64,000 nucleotides of DNA from Roseivivax lentus. Lineage in GTDB: Bacteria > Pseudomonadota > Alphaproteobacteria > Rhodobacterales > Rhodobacteraceae. The notes below the pieces were generated by a model. It was not told the origin of the DNA. It was given only the letters and a program-made list of their open reading frames with translations, and did no database searches. Position numbers and translations under genes: made by a program. Shown one piece after another: positions 50,154 through 59,674 of this stretch. Location: the NCBI RefSeq assembly GCF_900156805.1, contig NZ_FTOQ01000003.1:62001-126000 (forward strand). Reading direction: 5' to 3'. Positions within the stretch are counted from its first letter, which is position 1. The number at the start of each line of letters is the position of its first letter.

Positions 50154-50752
50154 GCCGCGAGATCATCGCCATCCTGCGCGGCATCACTTTCGACGAGGCC
50201 GTCCCGGTCACCGAAGCGCTGATCGCCGCCGGGATCACCCGGATCGAGGTGCCGCTCAACTCGCCCGATGCCTGGGCCAGCATCGCGGCGATGATCGCGG
50301 TTGCCGGGAACGAGGCCATTATCGGGGCGGGCACCGTGCTCGATCCCGGCGATGTGCTGCGGCTGGCGCGGATGGGCGCTGGGATGATTGTGTCGCCCGA
50401 TTGCAACCCGCGCGTCATCGTGGCGACCAAGAAGGCGGGCCTGCTGTCCTTTCCCGGCGTCTTCACCGCGACCGAAGCCTTCACGGCCCTTCGGAACGGC
50501 GCGGACGGGCTGAAACTGTTTCCTGCCTTCAAGCTGGGCCCGGACGGGATGCGCGCGCTGTCGGCGGTGCTGCCCGCCGGAACGGAATGCTATGCGGTGG
50601 GCGGCGTGGGATCCGCGGATTTCGCCGAATGGCGTGCGGCGGGCGTCACCGGCTTCGGCATCGGCACGGCGCTTTACCAGCCGGGCATTTCCCCGCGCGA
50701 CGTTGCCGCGCGCGCCGCCGATCTGGTTGCGGCATGGGACGCGCTGAGCTGA
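50150..50752 (+). CDS. dgoA: 2-dehydro-3-deoxy-6-phosphogalactonate aldolase
   Basis: 200 residues, KDPG/KDPGal aldolase family. REIIAILRGITFDEAVPVTE at the start, GAGTVLDPGDVLRLARMGAG, then SPDCNPRVIVATKKAG; the Schiff-base lysine is in the GLKLFPAFKLGPDGMRAL segment. It cleaves the DgoK product to pyruvate and glyceraldehyde-3-phosphate. The ATG overlaps the dgoK stop. The dehydratase and dehydrogenase genes of the route are not adjacent. Confidence 0.93.
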   Translation: MSREIIAILRGITFDEAVPVTEALIAAGITRIEVPLNSPDAWASIAAMIAVAGNEAIIGAGTVLDPGDVLRLARMGAGMIVSPDCNPRVIVATKKAGLLSFPGVFTATEAFTALRNGADGLKLFPAFKLGPDGMRALSAVLPAGTECYAVGGVGSADFAEWRAAGVTGFGIGTALYQPGISPRDVAARAADLVAAWDALS

Positions 50753-50904
50753 CGGAGCCAAACACGGGCACCGGCTGATCCCCTGACCAAGCGGCCGCGG
50801 GCAATTAGGACCAGCCCGCCCCACAGCCGCGCCCGACCTGACCCCTTGCGCCCGCCCGTCCGGCTGTCACAGTGCGCCCGACCAGACAGACCGAGGAGCG
50901 CCCG

Positions 50905-51681
50905 ATGAGAGAGACCGACCGAGCCGTGATCGTGACAGGTGCCGCGCAGGGGCTGGGGCTTGCCTGCGCGGAACGCTTTCTGGCCGAGGGCGACCGCGTC
51001 TTCATGGTGGACGTGAAGGAAGAGGCGCTGCTCGCCGCCGCGAAGCGCCTGGGCGCGCGGGCCGTGGCGCATGTGGCGGATCTCTCGACGCTCGGGGCCG
51101 AAGGCGCAGCGGGCATCGTCGCGGCCTGCGTCGATGCCTTCGGGCGGGTCGACGTGCTCATCAACAACGCGGGCATCATCGTGCAGGCCGATTTCCTCGA
51201 TTTTCCCGAGGACGGCTTCGATCAGACCATTGCGGTCAACCTCAAGGCGCCGTTCCTCATGGGGCAGGCCGCCGGGCGGCAGATGAAGGCGCAGGGCGAG
51301 GGCGGCGCGATCATCAACATGTCCTCGGTGAATGCGGAACTCGCGATCCCGAACACCGTCGCCTATGCCTGTTCCAAGGGCGGGATGAAGCAGCTGACCG
51401 CGGTCATGGCCATCGGCCTCATCCCTCACGGCATCCGCGTCAACGCCATCGGGCCGGGCACGATCATGACCGACATGGTGCGCCAATCGGTGATGCAGTC
51501 CGATGCGGCACGCCGGACGATCCTGTCGCGCACGCCCGCGGGACGCTGCGGCGAACCGTCCGAGATCGCCTCGGTCGCGGCCTTCCTCGCGGGGCCCGAC
51601 GCGTCCTACATGGTCGGCCAGACGATCTATCCCGATGGCGGGCGCATGGTCCTGAACTACACGGTTCCCGTGCCCGATTGA
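50905..51681 (+). CDS. Short-chain dehydrogenase/reductase
   Basis: 258 residues. Classical SDR: nucleotide motif VTGAAQGLGLACAERF, NNAG motif (VLINNAGI), catalytic Ser in INMSSVNAE and YxxxK in VAYACSKGGM (Tyr-Ala-Cys-Ser-Lys). The substrate is unknown. Its place after dgoKA suggests a sugar dehydrogenase such as galactose or glucose 1-dehydrogenase, but 150 bases separate it from dgoA. GAGGAGC precedes the ATG. Confidence 0.85.
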   Translation: MRETDRAVIVTGAAQGLGLACAERFLAEGDRVFMVDVKEEALLAAAKRLGARAVAHVADLSTLGAEGAAGIVAACVDAFGRVDVLINNAGIIVQADFLDFPEDGFDQTIAVNLKAPFLMGQAAGRQMKAQGEGGAIINMSSVNAELAIPNTVAYACSKGGMKQLTAVMAIGLIPHGIRVNAIGPGTIMTDMVRQSVMQSDAARRTILSRTPAGRCGEPSEIASVAAFLAGPDASYMVGQTIYPDGGRMVLNYTVPVPD

Positions 51682-51747
51682 CTGCCGCCCCTTGCAAGCG
51701 GCGCCCGCATGCCGTTCCCTGATCGGGCATAGATGACGGAGGGCAGA

Positions 51748-52512
51748 ATGGCGGTCACACGGGTCGATCTGAATTCGGATATGGGCGAAGGCTTCGGCGC
51801 CTATCAATCGGGCGATGACGAGGCGATCCTCGGCATCGTGTCCTCGGCGAACGTGGCCTGCGGTTTCCATGCGGGCGATCCGGAGATCATGGCCCGCGTC
51901 TTCGCCATGGCGAAAGAGCGCGGCGTGGCCATCGGCGCGCATCCGGGCTTTCCCGACCTCTGGGGCTTCGGGCGGCGCAATATCCCGTTCTCCACCGGCG
52001 AGATCGAACGGCTTGTCGCCTACCAGGTCGGCGCGGCGCAGGCGATGGCCGCCTATGCGGGCTACAAGATCACCTATGTCAAACCGCATGGTGCGCTGGG
52101 CAATCTAGGCTCGCAGAACCGCGAGGTGGGCGAGGCGGTGACGCGCGCGATCAAGGCGGTCGATCCGACGCTCGTGTCGCTCTCCATCGCGCTCGGTCAC
52201 CAGGAGCGGGCGGCGCGCGAGGTGGGGCTGACGGTGGCGTCGGAGATCTTCGCCGATCGCGCCTACGAGGAAGACGGCACGCTGGTGAACCGCAAGAAGC
52301 CGGGTGCCGTGATCCATGATCCCGATGCCGCCGCGGCGCGGGTGGCGCAGATGGTGGCCGAGGGCGCGATCGAGACGATCTCGGGCAAGAAGCTGGAAAC
52401 GCCCATCGATTCCATCTGCGTGCATTCCGACACGCCCGATGCCGTGGCACTCGCCCAGCGGGTGAAGGACGGGCTCGAAGCCGCTGGAATCGCTGTCAAA
52501 CCCTTTGCCTGA
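51748..52512 (+). CDS. pxpA: PxpA, 5-oxoprolinase subunit A (LamB/YcsF family)
   Basis: 254 residues from ATG 51748, chosen because GGAGGG lies at the right distance; an ATG five codons upstream is in frame. RVDLNSDMGEGFGAYQSGDD is the LamB/YcsF signature, with ANVACGFHAGDPEIM and TYVKPHGALGNLGS. In the characterised enzyme PxpA acts with PxpB and PxpC to open 5-oxoproline with ATP; those genes are absent here. Followed at once by an FAD oxidase. Confidence 0.92.
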   Translation: MAVTRVDLNSDMGEGFGAYQSGDDEAILGIVSSANVACGFHAGDPEIMARVFAMAKERGVAIGAHPGFPDLWGFGRRNIPFSTGEIERLVAYQVGAAQAMAAYAGYKITYVKPHGALGNLGSQNREVGEAVTRAIKAVDPTLVSLSIALGHQERAAREVGLTVASEIFADRAYEEDGTLVNRKKPGAVIHDPDAAAARVAQMVAEGAIETISGKKLETPIDSICVHSDTPDAVALAQRVKDGLEAAGIAVKPFA

Positions 52513-53650
52513 CCACGTCGTTATCGTCGGTGGGGCCGCCATGGGCAGCTTCACCGCGCTGGCCCTTCGGGACGAAGGCTTCCGCGGTCCCATCACCGTG
52601 ATCGAGCGCGATCCGAGCTATGCGCGCTCCTCGACCGCGCTGTCCGCGGCCTCGATCCGCACGCAATTCGACACGCCCCTGCTGGTCGAGATGTCGCTGC
52701 ACGGCGCGGCGTTCCTGCGGGCCCATGCGCGGGACATGGCCTTTCGCGAAGGCGGTTACCTCGTCCTGTCCGACCCGGCCGGGGCCGAGGCGCGTGCGGG
52801 TCTCGTGGCGATGCAGAACGCCGCTGGGGCCGAGGTCGCGCTGCTGGACCGGGCCGGGCTCGCGGCGCGCTTTCCTTTCCTGAACACCGATGATCTGGCC
52901 TGCGGCGCCTTCGGCCTGCGGAACGAAGGCTGGTTCGATCCCTGGGCGCTTCTGTCTCATGCGCGCGCGGGCGCGCGGAAGGCGGGCGTCGCTTACCTGA
53001 CCGGGGAGGTCGCCGAGATACGCGCCTCGGGCGCCGCGGTCACCGCGGCGGTGCTGACTGATGGTCAGGAGGTCCCCTGCGATTGGTGCGTGATCGCGGC
53101 GGGCGCGTTCTCCGCACCGCTGGTTGCGCCGCTCGGTGTCGACCTGCCGGTCGTGCCGAAGAAACGCACGGCTTTCGCCTTTGGCGCGCCGCTTCCGGGC
53201 GACGGTTTTCCGATGATCTTCGATACGTCCGGGCTGTGGGTGCGGCCCGAGGGCGCGGGCTTCATTGGCGGCATCCAGCCCCCGGCCGAGCGGGATCTGC
53301 ACGACCCGGACGACCTGGAACCCGATCACGATCTGCTGCTCGATGCGTTCTGGCCGCCGCTCGCGCATCGCATTCCGGCGATGGAGGAACTGCGCGTCAC
53401 GCGCGCCTGGGCCGGGCATTACGAGATGTGCACGCTGGATCAGAACGCGGTGATCGGGCCGCATGATCGGTTCGGCAACCTCTTGTTCTGCTGCGGATTT
53501 TCCGGCCACGGCATCCAGCATGCGCCGGCAGCCGGACGCGGCGTGGCGGAGTGGATCGCCCATGGTGCCTACCGGACGCTGGACCTTAGCCCGCTCGGTT
53601 GGCGCCGCGTGGCGGCGGGGGAGCCTTTGCTGGAAGGGATGATTTACTGA
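52505..53650 (+). CDS. FAD-dependent oxidoreductase (DAO family)
   Basis: 381 residues from a TTG at 52505, overlapping pxpA by 8 bases. The very N-terminus VVIVGGAAMGSFTALALRDE is the FAD Rossmann motif, which supports this start. Other DAO segments are AFGLRNEGWFDPWALLSHAR and FCCGFSGHGIQHAPAAGRGV near the C-terminus. It oxidises an amine or amino-acid-like substrate; the coupling to pxpA suggests a cyclic or N-methylated amino acid. Substrate unknown. Confidence 0.88.
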   Translation: MPDHVVIVGGAAMGSFTALALRDEGFRGPITVIERDPSYARSSTALSAASIRTQFDTPLLVEMSLHGAAFLRAHARDMAFREGGYLVLSDPAGAEARAGLVAMQNAAGAEVALLDRAGLAARFPFLNTDDLACGAFGLRNEGWFDPWALLSHARAGARKAGVAYLTGEVAEIRASGAAVTAAVLTDGQEVPCDWCVIAAGAFSAPLVAPLGVDLPVVPKKRTAFAFGAPLPGDGFPMIFDTSGLWVRPEGAGFIGGIQPPAERDLHDPDDLEPDHDLLLDAFWPPLAHRIPAMEELRVTRAWAGHYEMCTLDQNAVIGPHDRFGNLLFCCGFSGHGIQHAPAAGRGVAEWIAHGAYRTLDLSPLGWRRVAAGEPLLEGMIY

Positions 53651-53715
53651 GTGCCGCGCATATGCGCCCGCAAAATGTCTCTACCCCTTTATGGCAAAGG
53701 ACCCCGGCGGCGGCG

Positions 53716-53895
53716 TCAATCGGCAACGCGGGTGGGCGGCGCCGTGCGGTTCGTGCTCAGCGCATCGGGCCAGCCGATCCAGCGCTCCACCGCGTAGAGC
53801 GTCAGGCAGGCTGCGATGATTGCCAGCAGGAACTTGACCTGTTTCTCGCTCTTGGGCTTTTGCGCCCATAACCGCATCCGCATGAGCATCCGCAT
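53716..53895 (-). CDS. Small single-span membrane protein
   Basis: 59 residues. The charged N-terminus MRMLMRMRLWAQKPKSEKQ is followed by one TM helix (VKFLLAIIAACLTLYAVERW) and a short tail. I recall this protein in Rhodobacteraceae as a conserved hypothetical. It is codirectional with and downstream of hpt with a 7-base gap, so cotranscribed. Function unknown. A GCGCATATGCGC palindrome lies at 53656-53667 between it and the convergent oxidase gene. Confidence 0.7.
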   Translation of the reverse strand: MRMLMRMRLWAQKPKSEKQVKFLLAIIAACLTLYAVERWIGWPDALSTNRTAPPTRVAD

Positions 53896-53902
53896 GGTCC
53901 GC

Positions 53903-54454
53903 TCACTCCGTGAACCGCACCTTGCCGATATGCGGCAGGTTGCGGTCGCGCTGGGCGTAATCGATGCCGTAGCCCACGACGAATTCGTCCGGGATCTCGA
54001 ACCCCGTCCAGTCCGCGCGGACATCGACCTCGCGGCGGGACGGCTTGTCCAGCAGCGCGATGGTGCGCAGCTTGTGCGGATTGCGGCTGTTCAGGAGCCG
54101 GATGACGTGGCTGAGCGTGTAGCCCGTATCGACGATGTCTTCCACGACCAGCACGTCGCGCCCCTCGATGCCGGTGCGCAAGTCCTTGAGAATGCGCACT
54201 TCCCGGCTCGATTCCATGCCGTCGCCGTAAGAGGAGACCTCGAGGAAGTCGACCTCGACGGGCAGGCGCAATTCCCGCACCAGATCGGCGATGAACACGA
54301 AGGAACCGCGCAACAGGCCTACGACGACCAGCTTTTCGGTGCCGTGGAACTCCGTCTCGATGAGACGCGCGAGGGCCTCGATCCGGGCGGCGATCGACTT
54401 TGCCGAAATCATCTGGTCGATGACATAGGCAGGCTGAGCGGCTGGCTGAGACAT
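53903..54454 (-). CDS. hpt: Hypoxanthine phosphoribosyltransferase
   Basis: 183 residues from ATG 54454. Type I phosphoribosyltransferase with the PRPP motif [14 protein letters not shown] (about residues 101-114), flexible-loop SSYGD and [18 protein letters not shown] near the C-terminus. It salvages hypoxanthine (and guanine) to the nucleotide in the cytoplasm. Divergent from the START-domain gene with a 70-base region between them. Confidence 0.95.
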   Translation of the reverse strand: MSQPAAQPAYVIDQMISAKSIAARIEALARLIETEFHGTEKLVVVGLLRGSFVFIADLVRELRLPVEVDFLEVSSYGDGMESSREVRILKDLRTGIEGRDVLVVEDIVDTGYTLSHVIRLLNSRNPHKLRTIALLDKPSRREVDVRADWTGFEIPDEFVVGYGIDYAQRDRNLPHIGKVRFTE

Positions 54455-54524
54455 CCCGTTCCCTTGATTTTCCCGGGCCTCTATACGACATCTGGGCGCA
54501 GTGTCACCACCGGACCGGAGCCCC

Positions 54525-54968
54525 ATGACCACCCATTCCGAGACCAAGCATCTGCCCTACACGGCGGATCAGATGTATGCCCTCGTTGCCGATGTGGGGA
54601 AATATCCCGAGTTCCTGCCCTGGTGTGCCGCCGCGCGGGTGCGTTCGACAACCGACAAGGGCGAACGCACCGAAATGCTCGCCGATCTGGTCATCTCCTT
54701 CAAGGTGTTCCGCGAACGCTTCGGCAGCCGGGTGACGCTCTGGCCCGAGAAGGGGCAGATCGACACCGAATATCTCGACGGGCCGTTCCGCTACATGGAA
54801 AGCCGGTGGAATTTCAAGGATGTGGATGGCGGTTGCGAGGTCTCCTTCTTCGTGGATTTCGAGTTCAAGAACCGCATCCTGCAGGGGGCTGCGGGCATGT
54901 TTTTCTATGAGGCGATGCAGCGGATCGTCCGCGCCTTCGAACGCCGCGCGGCGTCCTTGTACGCCTGA
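54525..54968 (+). CDS. RatA/Coq10-like START-domain protein
   Basis: 147 residues. Polyketide-cyclase/START fold typical of Coq10/Rat[21 protein letters not shown] near the start, [10 protein letters not shown], and [20 protein letters not shown] at the C-terminus. Homologues bind ubiquinone or lipid. Roseobacter homologues are called ubiquinone-binding or ribosome-associated toxin RatA; the role is unproven. The 96-base region after it holds nothing obvious. Confidence 0.9.
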   Translation: MTTHSETKHLPYTADQMYALVADVGKYPEFLPWCAAARVRSTTDKGERTEMLADLVISFKVFRERFGSRVTLWPEKGQIDTEYLDGPFRYMESRWNFKDVDGGCEVSFFVDFEFKNRILQGAAGMFFYEAMQRIVRAFERRAASLYA

Positions 54969-55064
54969 GACATTAACCAGCCGTTACGAAATCCGGGCAA
55001 ATGCCCGCTTTTTGCCACCTTGGCATCGGAGATCTCGCCGTGCATCACGTCGAAGGAGCCTCCC

Positions 55065-55304
55065 ATGCCGCCCCGCCGATCCGATGGCCCATCGTCGTCC
55101 CGGACGGGCGGCGCGCCGTCGCCTCAACGAGATTACAAGGCCGTGGCGTGCCTACCCGGACCGGCAAGCGATCCGGGTGAAACGGACAAGGACGCGGGCG
55201 GAACCCGTTCCCCACGCGCATTGGAGGCGGCCCGCAACGGCTACGTGATGGGACAGATCGCATCCGCGCCGCCGGAGGAGCACGAGGTCACGGCGTCGTC
55301 CTGA
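55065..55304 (+). CDS. Possible small hydrophilic protein
   Basis: 79 residues starting MPPRRSDGPSSSRTGGAPSP; low complexity, rich in Pro, Ser, Arg and Gly, no membrane or signal segment. AAGGAG lies at good spacing before the ATG, which is the main support. It sits between the RatA gene and the convergent cinA gene, 39 bases from its end. No family recognised. It may be spurious. Confidence 0.35.
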   Translation: MPPRRSDGPSSSRTGGAPSPQRDYKAVACLPGPASDPGETDKDAGGTRSPRALEAARNGYVMGQIASAPPEEHEVTASS

Positions 55305-55343
55305 TCCTCGAAGCGGGGCGTGCCTGCACCGGGCGCGCGGCGC

Positions 55344-55817
55344 TCACGCACGTAGCGCGGCGAGAAGCAGCCCGAGCGCATGATCGCGGGTGCCCGCGCG
55401 CACCGCGCCGCGCCCGATCGCCCCGAACTCGACCGTCTCGCTCCGCGTGCCGCGGTGATCCGCCAGCGCGAAACAGACGCGGCCCTCGGGTTTGTGTTCG
55501 GACCCGCCGGGGCCCGCGATGCCGGTAACCGCCACGGCGAAATCGGCCCCCGCCGCTTGGCGCGCCCCGTCCGCCATCTCGCGCGCGACCTCCTCGGAGA
55601 CCGCGCCACGGGCCGCGAGCGTCGCCTCGGACACGCCCAGCATCTCGGTCTTGGCCACGTTCGAATAGGTCACGAAGCCGCGTTCGAAGATCGCCGAGGA
55701 CCCGGCGATGTCGGTGATCGCGGCGGAAATCATGCCGCCCGTGCAGCTTTCGGCGGCGGTGACCGTCACGCCGCGCGCGATCGCCGCCTCGAGCAGGTCT
55801 TCGGCCAGCCGGCTCAC
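55344..55817 (-). CDS. PncC/CinA C-terminal amidohydrolase
   Basis: 157 residues from a GTG overlapping the pgpA stop (GTGA). VTVTAAESCTGGMISAAITD is the catalytic-Ser region of the CinA C-terminal family, with VAVTGIAGPGGSEHKPEGRV. Nicotinamide-nucleotide (NMN) deamidase that recycles NMN to NaMN. Last gene of the ispD-ispF-pgpA-cinA operon. Confidence 0.93.
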   Translation of the reverse strand: MSRLAEDLLEAAIARGVTVTAAESCTGGMISAAITDIAGSSAIFERGFVTYSNVAKTEMLGVSEATLAARGAVSEEVAREMADGARQAAGADFAVAVTGIAGPGGSEHKPEGRVCFALADHRGTRSETVEFGAIGRGAVRAGTRDHALGLLLAALRA

Positions 55818-56302
55818 AGGAAGACCACATGCCAGAGCACGCCGAGCGCGAAGGTCGCCAGCGCCGCGAAGACGCCCGCGATCAGGTCGTCCAGCATGAC
55901 GCCCCAGGCCGTGCCCATGCGGTCCGCCCGGCCCACGAGCCAGGGCTTCCAGATGTCGAACAGCCGGAAGAAGACGAAGCCCGCGACCCAGCCGGGCCAG
56001 AGCGCAAGGATGTCGCTTCCAGTGAAGTGCGCGCCGTAAGCCACTGTCAACAAGGCAATCCATTGGCCCGCCACCTCGTCGATGACGATCTCCGACGGGT
56101 CATGCTCGGCCTGTCCGCGGGTTTCGGCGGCGATGGCCCAGGTACCGATGGCGATAACCAGCGCGATGCCGACCAGCGCGCCGTAGAACCCCGCCAGCGT
56201 GTAGAGGCCCCAGAACAGCGGCAGCGCGGCCAGCGACCCCCAGGTGCCCGGGGCCGGGCGCAGATAGCCCACGCCGAGAACGGTCGCGATCATGCGGGTC
56301 AT
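55814..56302 (-). CDS. pgpA: Phosphatidylglycerophosphatase A
   Basis: 162 residues, four hydrophobic segments. Starts [20 protein letters not shown], with [15 protein letters not shown] and a [15 protein letters not shown] catalytic Asp/Glu motif; C-terminal [18 protein letters not shown] and [15 protein letters not shown] are signature parts. Inner-membrane enzyme that dephosphorylates phosphatidylglycerol phosphate. Its ATG overlaps the ispF stop (ATGA). Confidence 0.93.
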   Translation of the reverse strand: MTRMIATVLGVGYLRPAPGTWGSLAALPLFWGLYTLAGFYGALVGIALVIAIGTWAIAAETRGQAEHDPSEIVIDEVAGQWIALLTVAYGAHFTGSDILALWPGWVAGFVFFRLFDIWKPWLVGRADRMGTAWGVMLDDLIAGVFAALATFALGVLWHVVFL

Positions 56303-56778
56303 CGGGCCACCAGCGCCGCGGTGGCGATGGCCGCGATGCCTTCTTCGCGCCCGGTGAAACCCAGCCGCTCCGATGTGGTCGCCTTGACCGAGATGCGGCC
56401 GGGTTCGAGCCCCATGATCTGCGCCATGTTGGTAACCATGTTCGACGATTGCGGGGTGATCTTGGGTTTTTCGCAGATGATCGTCACATCCACGTTCGAA
56501 ATTGAAAAGCCGCGGCTTTTGGCCAGTTCGACCGCATGCCGCAGGAAGATGTCGCTGGCGGCCCCCTTCCATTGCGGGTCCGAGGGCGGGAAATGCCGCC
56601 CGATATCGCCCTCGGCCAGCGCGCCGTAGATCGCATCGGTGACCGCATGCATGGCCACATCTGCGTCCGAATGGCCGTCGAGCCGCTGGTCATGCGGCAC
56701 GTCCACACCGCAGAGCGTCACGTGATCGCCGGGCACGAAGCGGTGCACGTCGAAGCCGTTGCCAAGCCTAATGTCCAT
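56299..56778 (-). CDS. ispF: 2-C-methyl-D-erythritol 2,4-cyclodiphosphate synthase
   Basis: 159 residues. Zn site at the N-terminus GNGFDVHRF (Asp, His), then [20 protein letters not shown] and [19 protein letters not shown] near the C-terminus. Fifth MEP-pathway step. Separate from ispD here (not the fused IspDF of some alphaproteobacteria), and the two overlap by 11 bases. Confidence 0.96.
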   Translation of the reverse strand: MDIRLGNGFDVHRFVPGDHVTLCGVDVPHDQRLDGHSDADVAMHAVTDAIYGALAEGDIGRHFPPSDPQWKGAASDIFLRHAVELAKSRGFSISNVDVTIICEKPKITPQSSNMVTNMAQIMGLEPGRISVKATTSERLGFTGREEGIAAIATAALVAR

Positions 56779-57430
56779 TCTGCCTCTCGAGGATGGCGGC
56801 CGCGCGGGCGAAATCCGCGGGGCCGGTGATTTTCAGATTGTCTTCGGAGCCGTCCACGATGGCAACGGAAAGGCCCGCCGCCAAGGCCACTGCCACGTCG
56901 TCGGCGGCCTCGGGCGGGGCGTGGCGATGCGCGTCGCGGATGGCATTGTAGTGGAAGCCCTGCGGCGTCTGCGCGCGGAACAGCCCGTCGCGCGGCACAA
57001 GCCCGGTCACCCGGCCATCGCGGCCCGCCCAGAGCGCATCGGTGACCGGCAGGGCCGGTGCCGCGCCGGGGGAATCCTGCAGGGCCATCAATACGTTGTC
57101 GATCGTTGTTGAGGTCACGCAGGGCCGCGCGACGTCGTGGATCAGCACCCGGTCCGGGGCGTCGTCTGCCAGCGCCTCCAGCCCCGCGCGGACCGAGGCT
57201 GCGCGGCTCGCGCCGCCGACGACCACGCGGATATCGGACGAATCGGCCAGCGCCGCCGCGCGGTCGCGATCATCGGCATGAACGACGAGGATGCGCAGCT
57301 CGGCGCCCGCGAACCGCTCGAGCGTCCAGGCGGCGACGGGGCGGCCAGCAATGGGCTGCCATTGCTTGGGCAGAGCGCCGCCCGCCCGGGTGCCCCGACC
57401 GGCGGCAACGATGATCGCGGCGTAGCGCAA
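56768..57430 (-). CDS. ispD: 2-C-methyl-D-erythritol 4-phosphate cytidylyltransferase
   Basis: 220 residues. [20 protein letters not shown] is the nucleotide-binding signature (AAGxGxR...KQ), and [19 protein letters not shown] and [20 protein letters not shown] are conserved IspD parts. Third MEP-pathway step: CTP plus methylerythritol phosphate. First gene of ispD-ispF-pgpA-cinA, divergent from dusB with a 180-base region between. Confidence 0.96.
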   Translation of the reverse strand: MRYAAIIVAAGRGTRAGGALPKQWQPIAGRPVAAWTLERFAGAELRILVVHADDRDRAAALADSSDIRVVVGGASRAASVRAGLEALADDAPDRVLIHDVARPCVTSTTIDNVLMALQDSPGAAPALPVTDALWAGRDGRVTGLVPRDGLFRAQTPQGFHYNAIRDAHRHAPPEAADDVAVALAAGLSVAIVDGSEDNLKITGPADFARAAAILERQNGH

Positions 57431-57583
57431 AGTCCGGTCCTTTCGCCTGACCGCCTATCCTTAGGGGAGCCGCCGGGAGGGCGCAATCTCCGGCCAAATG
57501 CCTAAAAATTGTGCGATGGCTCGGGGCGGTGGCGGCGCAAGCCCCGTTGAGCGTTGATTGATTGCGGTCTGCGGAGTAGCTGA

Positions 57584-57595
57584 GTGCAATTGCAC
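57584..57595. promoter_or_regulatory. 12-base palindrome before dusB
   Basis: GTGCAATTGCAC is a perfect palindrome, with a partly symmetric extension (GCTGA on the left, AGC on the right). It lies about 20 bases before the dusB GTG in the ispD/dusB divergent region and could be an operator for the ntr operon. No regulator is assigned. Confidence 0.35.
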
Positions 57596-57614
57596 AGCAA
57601 ATAGGCGTTTTCGA

Positions 57615-58592
57615 GTGAAGCTCGGCTGCACGGTCATTTCCAATCGGGTCTTCCTCGCCCCGCTGGCGGGAATCACGGACCTGCCGTTCCGAAATCTCGT
57701 CTCGCGCTTCGGGGCGGGCCTCGTGGTCAGCGAAATGGTCGCGAGCCAGGAGCTTGTGCAGGGCAAGTGGGCCACGCGCGATAAGGCTGAGTTGGGTTTC
57801 GGGATCGATAACACCTCCGTGCAGCTGGCGGGCCGCGATCCGCACTGGATGGGCGAGGCGGCGCGCCTGGTGGAAGCCTCGGGCGCCCGGGTCATCGACA
57901 TCAACATGGGCTGCCCCGCCAAGAAGGTGACGGGCGGCTATTCCGGCTCGGCGCTGATGCGCGACCCCGATCACGCATTGCGGCTGATCGAGGCGGTAGC
58001 GCAGGCCGTTTCCGTCCCGGTGACGCTGAAGACGCGGCTCGGCTGGGACGACGATTGCCTGAACGCGCCGGAGCTTGCGCGGCGCGCGGAGGGGGCGGGC
58101 GTGCAGATGGTGGTCATCCACGGGCGCACGCGCTGCCAGTTCTACAAGGGCCGCGCCGATTGGGATGCGATCCGGGCCGTGACCGACGCAGTGGAGATCC
58201 CGGTCATCGCTAATGGCGATATCGTCGATATTGGCAGCGCCGTGCAGGCGCTCTCGCGGTCGGGTGCGGCGGGCGTGATGGTGGGCCGCGGGGCGCAGGG
58301 CGCGCCCTGGAAGCTCGCGGAAATCGCCGCCGGGCTGGGATACGGGCCGGCGCCGGACATTCCCGTGGGGCAGGCATTTCTGGACATGGCTTCAGAGCAT
58401 TACGAGGCGATGCTCGGCTTCTACGGAGCCAATCTCGGCCTGCGGGTCGCGCGCAAGCACCTGGGCTGGTACATGGACGGCGCCGGAACGCCCGCGGCGC
58501 TGCGGCGCGAGGTGCTGACCGCCAGGACACCGGCGGAGGTTCTGCGCCTGCTGCCCGCCGCGCTGGTCGGGGCGGAGGTCCGGGCCGCATGA
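57615..58592 (+). CDS. dusB: tRNA-dihydrouridine synthase B (NifR3)
   Basis: 325 residues from GTG 57615. FMN TIM-barrel Dus family: VFLAPLAGITDLPFRNLVSR, DINMGCPAKKVTGGYSGSAL with the catalytic Cys in the NMGCPAKK motif, and MVGRGAQGAPWKLAEIAAGL. Reduces specific uridines in tRNA. In Rhodobacteraceae it heads the ntrBC operon, hence the old name nifR3. The stop overlaps ntrB (ATGA). The start codon is uncertain. Confidence 0.94.
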   Translation: MKLGCTVISNRVFLAPLAGITDLPFRNLVSRFGAGLVVSEMVASQELVQGKWATRDKAELGFGIDNTSVQLAGRDPHWMGEAARLVEASGARVIDINMGCPAKKVTGGYSGSALMRDPDHALRLIEAVAQAVSVPVTLKTRLGWDDDCLNAPELARRAEGAGVQMVVIHGRTRCQFYKGRADWDAIRAVTDAVEIPVIANGDIVDIGSAVQALSRSGAAGVMVGRGAQGAPWKLAEIAAGLGYGPAPDIPVGQAFLDMASEHYEAMLGFYGANLGLRVARKHLGWYMDGAGTPAALRREVLTARTPAEVLRLLPAALVGAEVRAA

Positions 58593-59674
58593 ACACCGCG
58601 CTTGCCCTGTCGCTCTGGTCCTCGCTGCCGATTCCGGCGCTGCTGATCGATGCATCTGACAACATCGCCGACATGAATCCCGCCGCCGAGGGTTTCATGA
58701 ACAATTCGGCCAAGTGGATCACCGGGCAGCCGATCTGGGACCGGCTCGCCGTGGACGCGCCGATCGAGGACAGCTTCGCCCGGGCGCGCAAGAACGGCAC
58801 CCCGCTTTTCGTGAACGACGTCGATGTCGGCACCGGATCGCGCCCGCCTCGGACCTGCTCGCTGCATATCTCGCCGCTGCAGGGCCAGATGGACTGGATG
58901 ATCGTGCTGATCTCGCCGCGCGAACTGGCCGGGCGGATGACGCAGAACAACTCGGTGAAGGCTGCGGCGAAATCCGCCATCGGCATGGCCGAAATGCTGG
59001 CGCACGAGATCAAGAACCCGCTCGCGGGCATCGCGGGCGCGGCGCAACTTCTGTCCATGGGGCTCAGCAAGGACGACCTGGAATTGACCGACCTGATCGT
59101 CAGCGAGACCCGGCGCATCGTGAAGCTGCTCGAGCAGGTGGAGCAGTTCGGCAACCTCTCCGCGCCGGAGCGCAAGCCGGTGAACATCCACGACGTTCTG
59201 GACCGCGCGCGCCGGTCCGCGCTCCTGGGCTTCGGGGCGCACATGACCATGATCGAGGATTACGACCCCTCGCTGCCGCTGGCCCATGGCGATCCGGACC
59301 AGCTTCTGCAGGTGGTTCTGAACCTCCTGAAGAACGCCTCGGAAGCCGCCGACCAGAAGGAGGGGGGCCGGATCCGCCTGCACACCTTCTACGAGCACAG
59401 CTTCAAGCTGCGGCGCGCGGATGGCTCGGGTCAGACGCTGCCCCTGCAGATCGAGATCATCGATGACGGGCCGGGCCTGCCCGAAGAGATCCGCAGCGAC
59501 GTCTTCGAGCCCTTCGTTTCGGGCCGCGAGAACGGCACCGGGCTCGGGCTCGCGCTCGTCTCGAAGATCATTTCCGACCATGACGGCTGGATTTCCGTCG
59601 ACAGCGTGCCGGGGCGGACGATGTTCCGCATCTCGCTGCCGCTGGCCCCCAAGGACGCGAAGGAGAAAGAGTGA
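58589..59674 (+). CDS. ntrB: Nitrogen regulation sensor kinase NtrB
   Basis: 361 residues, soluble. N-terminal PAS-like domain ([20 protein letters not shown]), HisKA with the phospho-His in [20 protein letters not shown], and HATPase boxes [11 protein letters not shown] and [12 protein letters not shown] and [13 protein letters not shown]. It phosphorylates NtrC under nitrogen limitation and is controlled by PII proteins. Overlaps dusB and ntrC. Confidence 0.95.
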   Translation: MNTALALSLWSSLPIPALLIDASDNIADMNPAAEGFMNNSAKWITGQPIWDRLAVDAPIEDSFARARKNGTPLFVNDVDVGTGSRPPRTCSLHISPLQGQMDWMIVLISPRELAGRMTQNNSVKAAAKSAIGMAEMLAHEIKNPLAGIAGAAQLLSMGLSKDDLELTDLIVSETRRIVKLLEQVEQFGNLSAPERKPVNIHDVLDRARRSALLGFGAHMTMIEDYDPSLPLAHGDPDQLLQVVLNLLKNASEAADQKEGGRIRLHTFYEHSFKLRRADGSGQTLPLQIEIIDDGPGLPEEIRSDVFEPFVSGRENGTGLGLALVSKIISDHDGWISVDSVPGRTMFRISLPLAPKDAKEKE

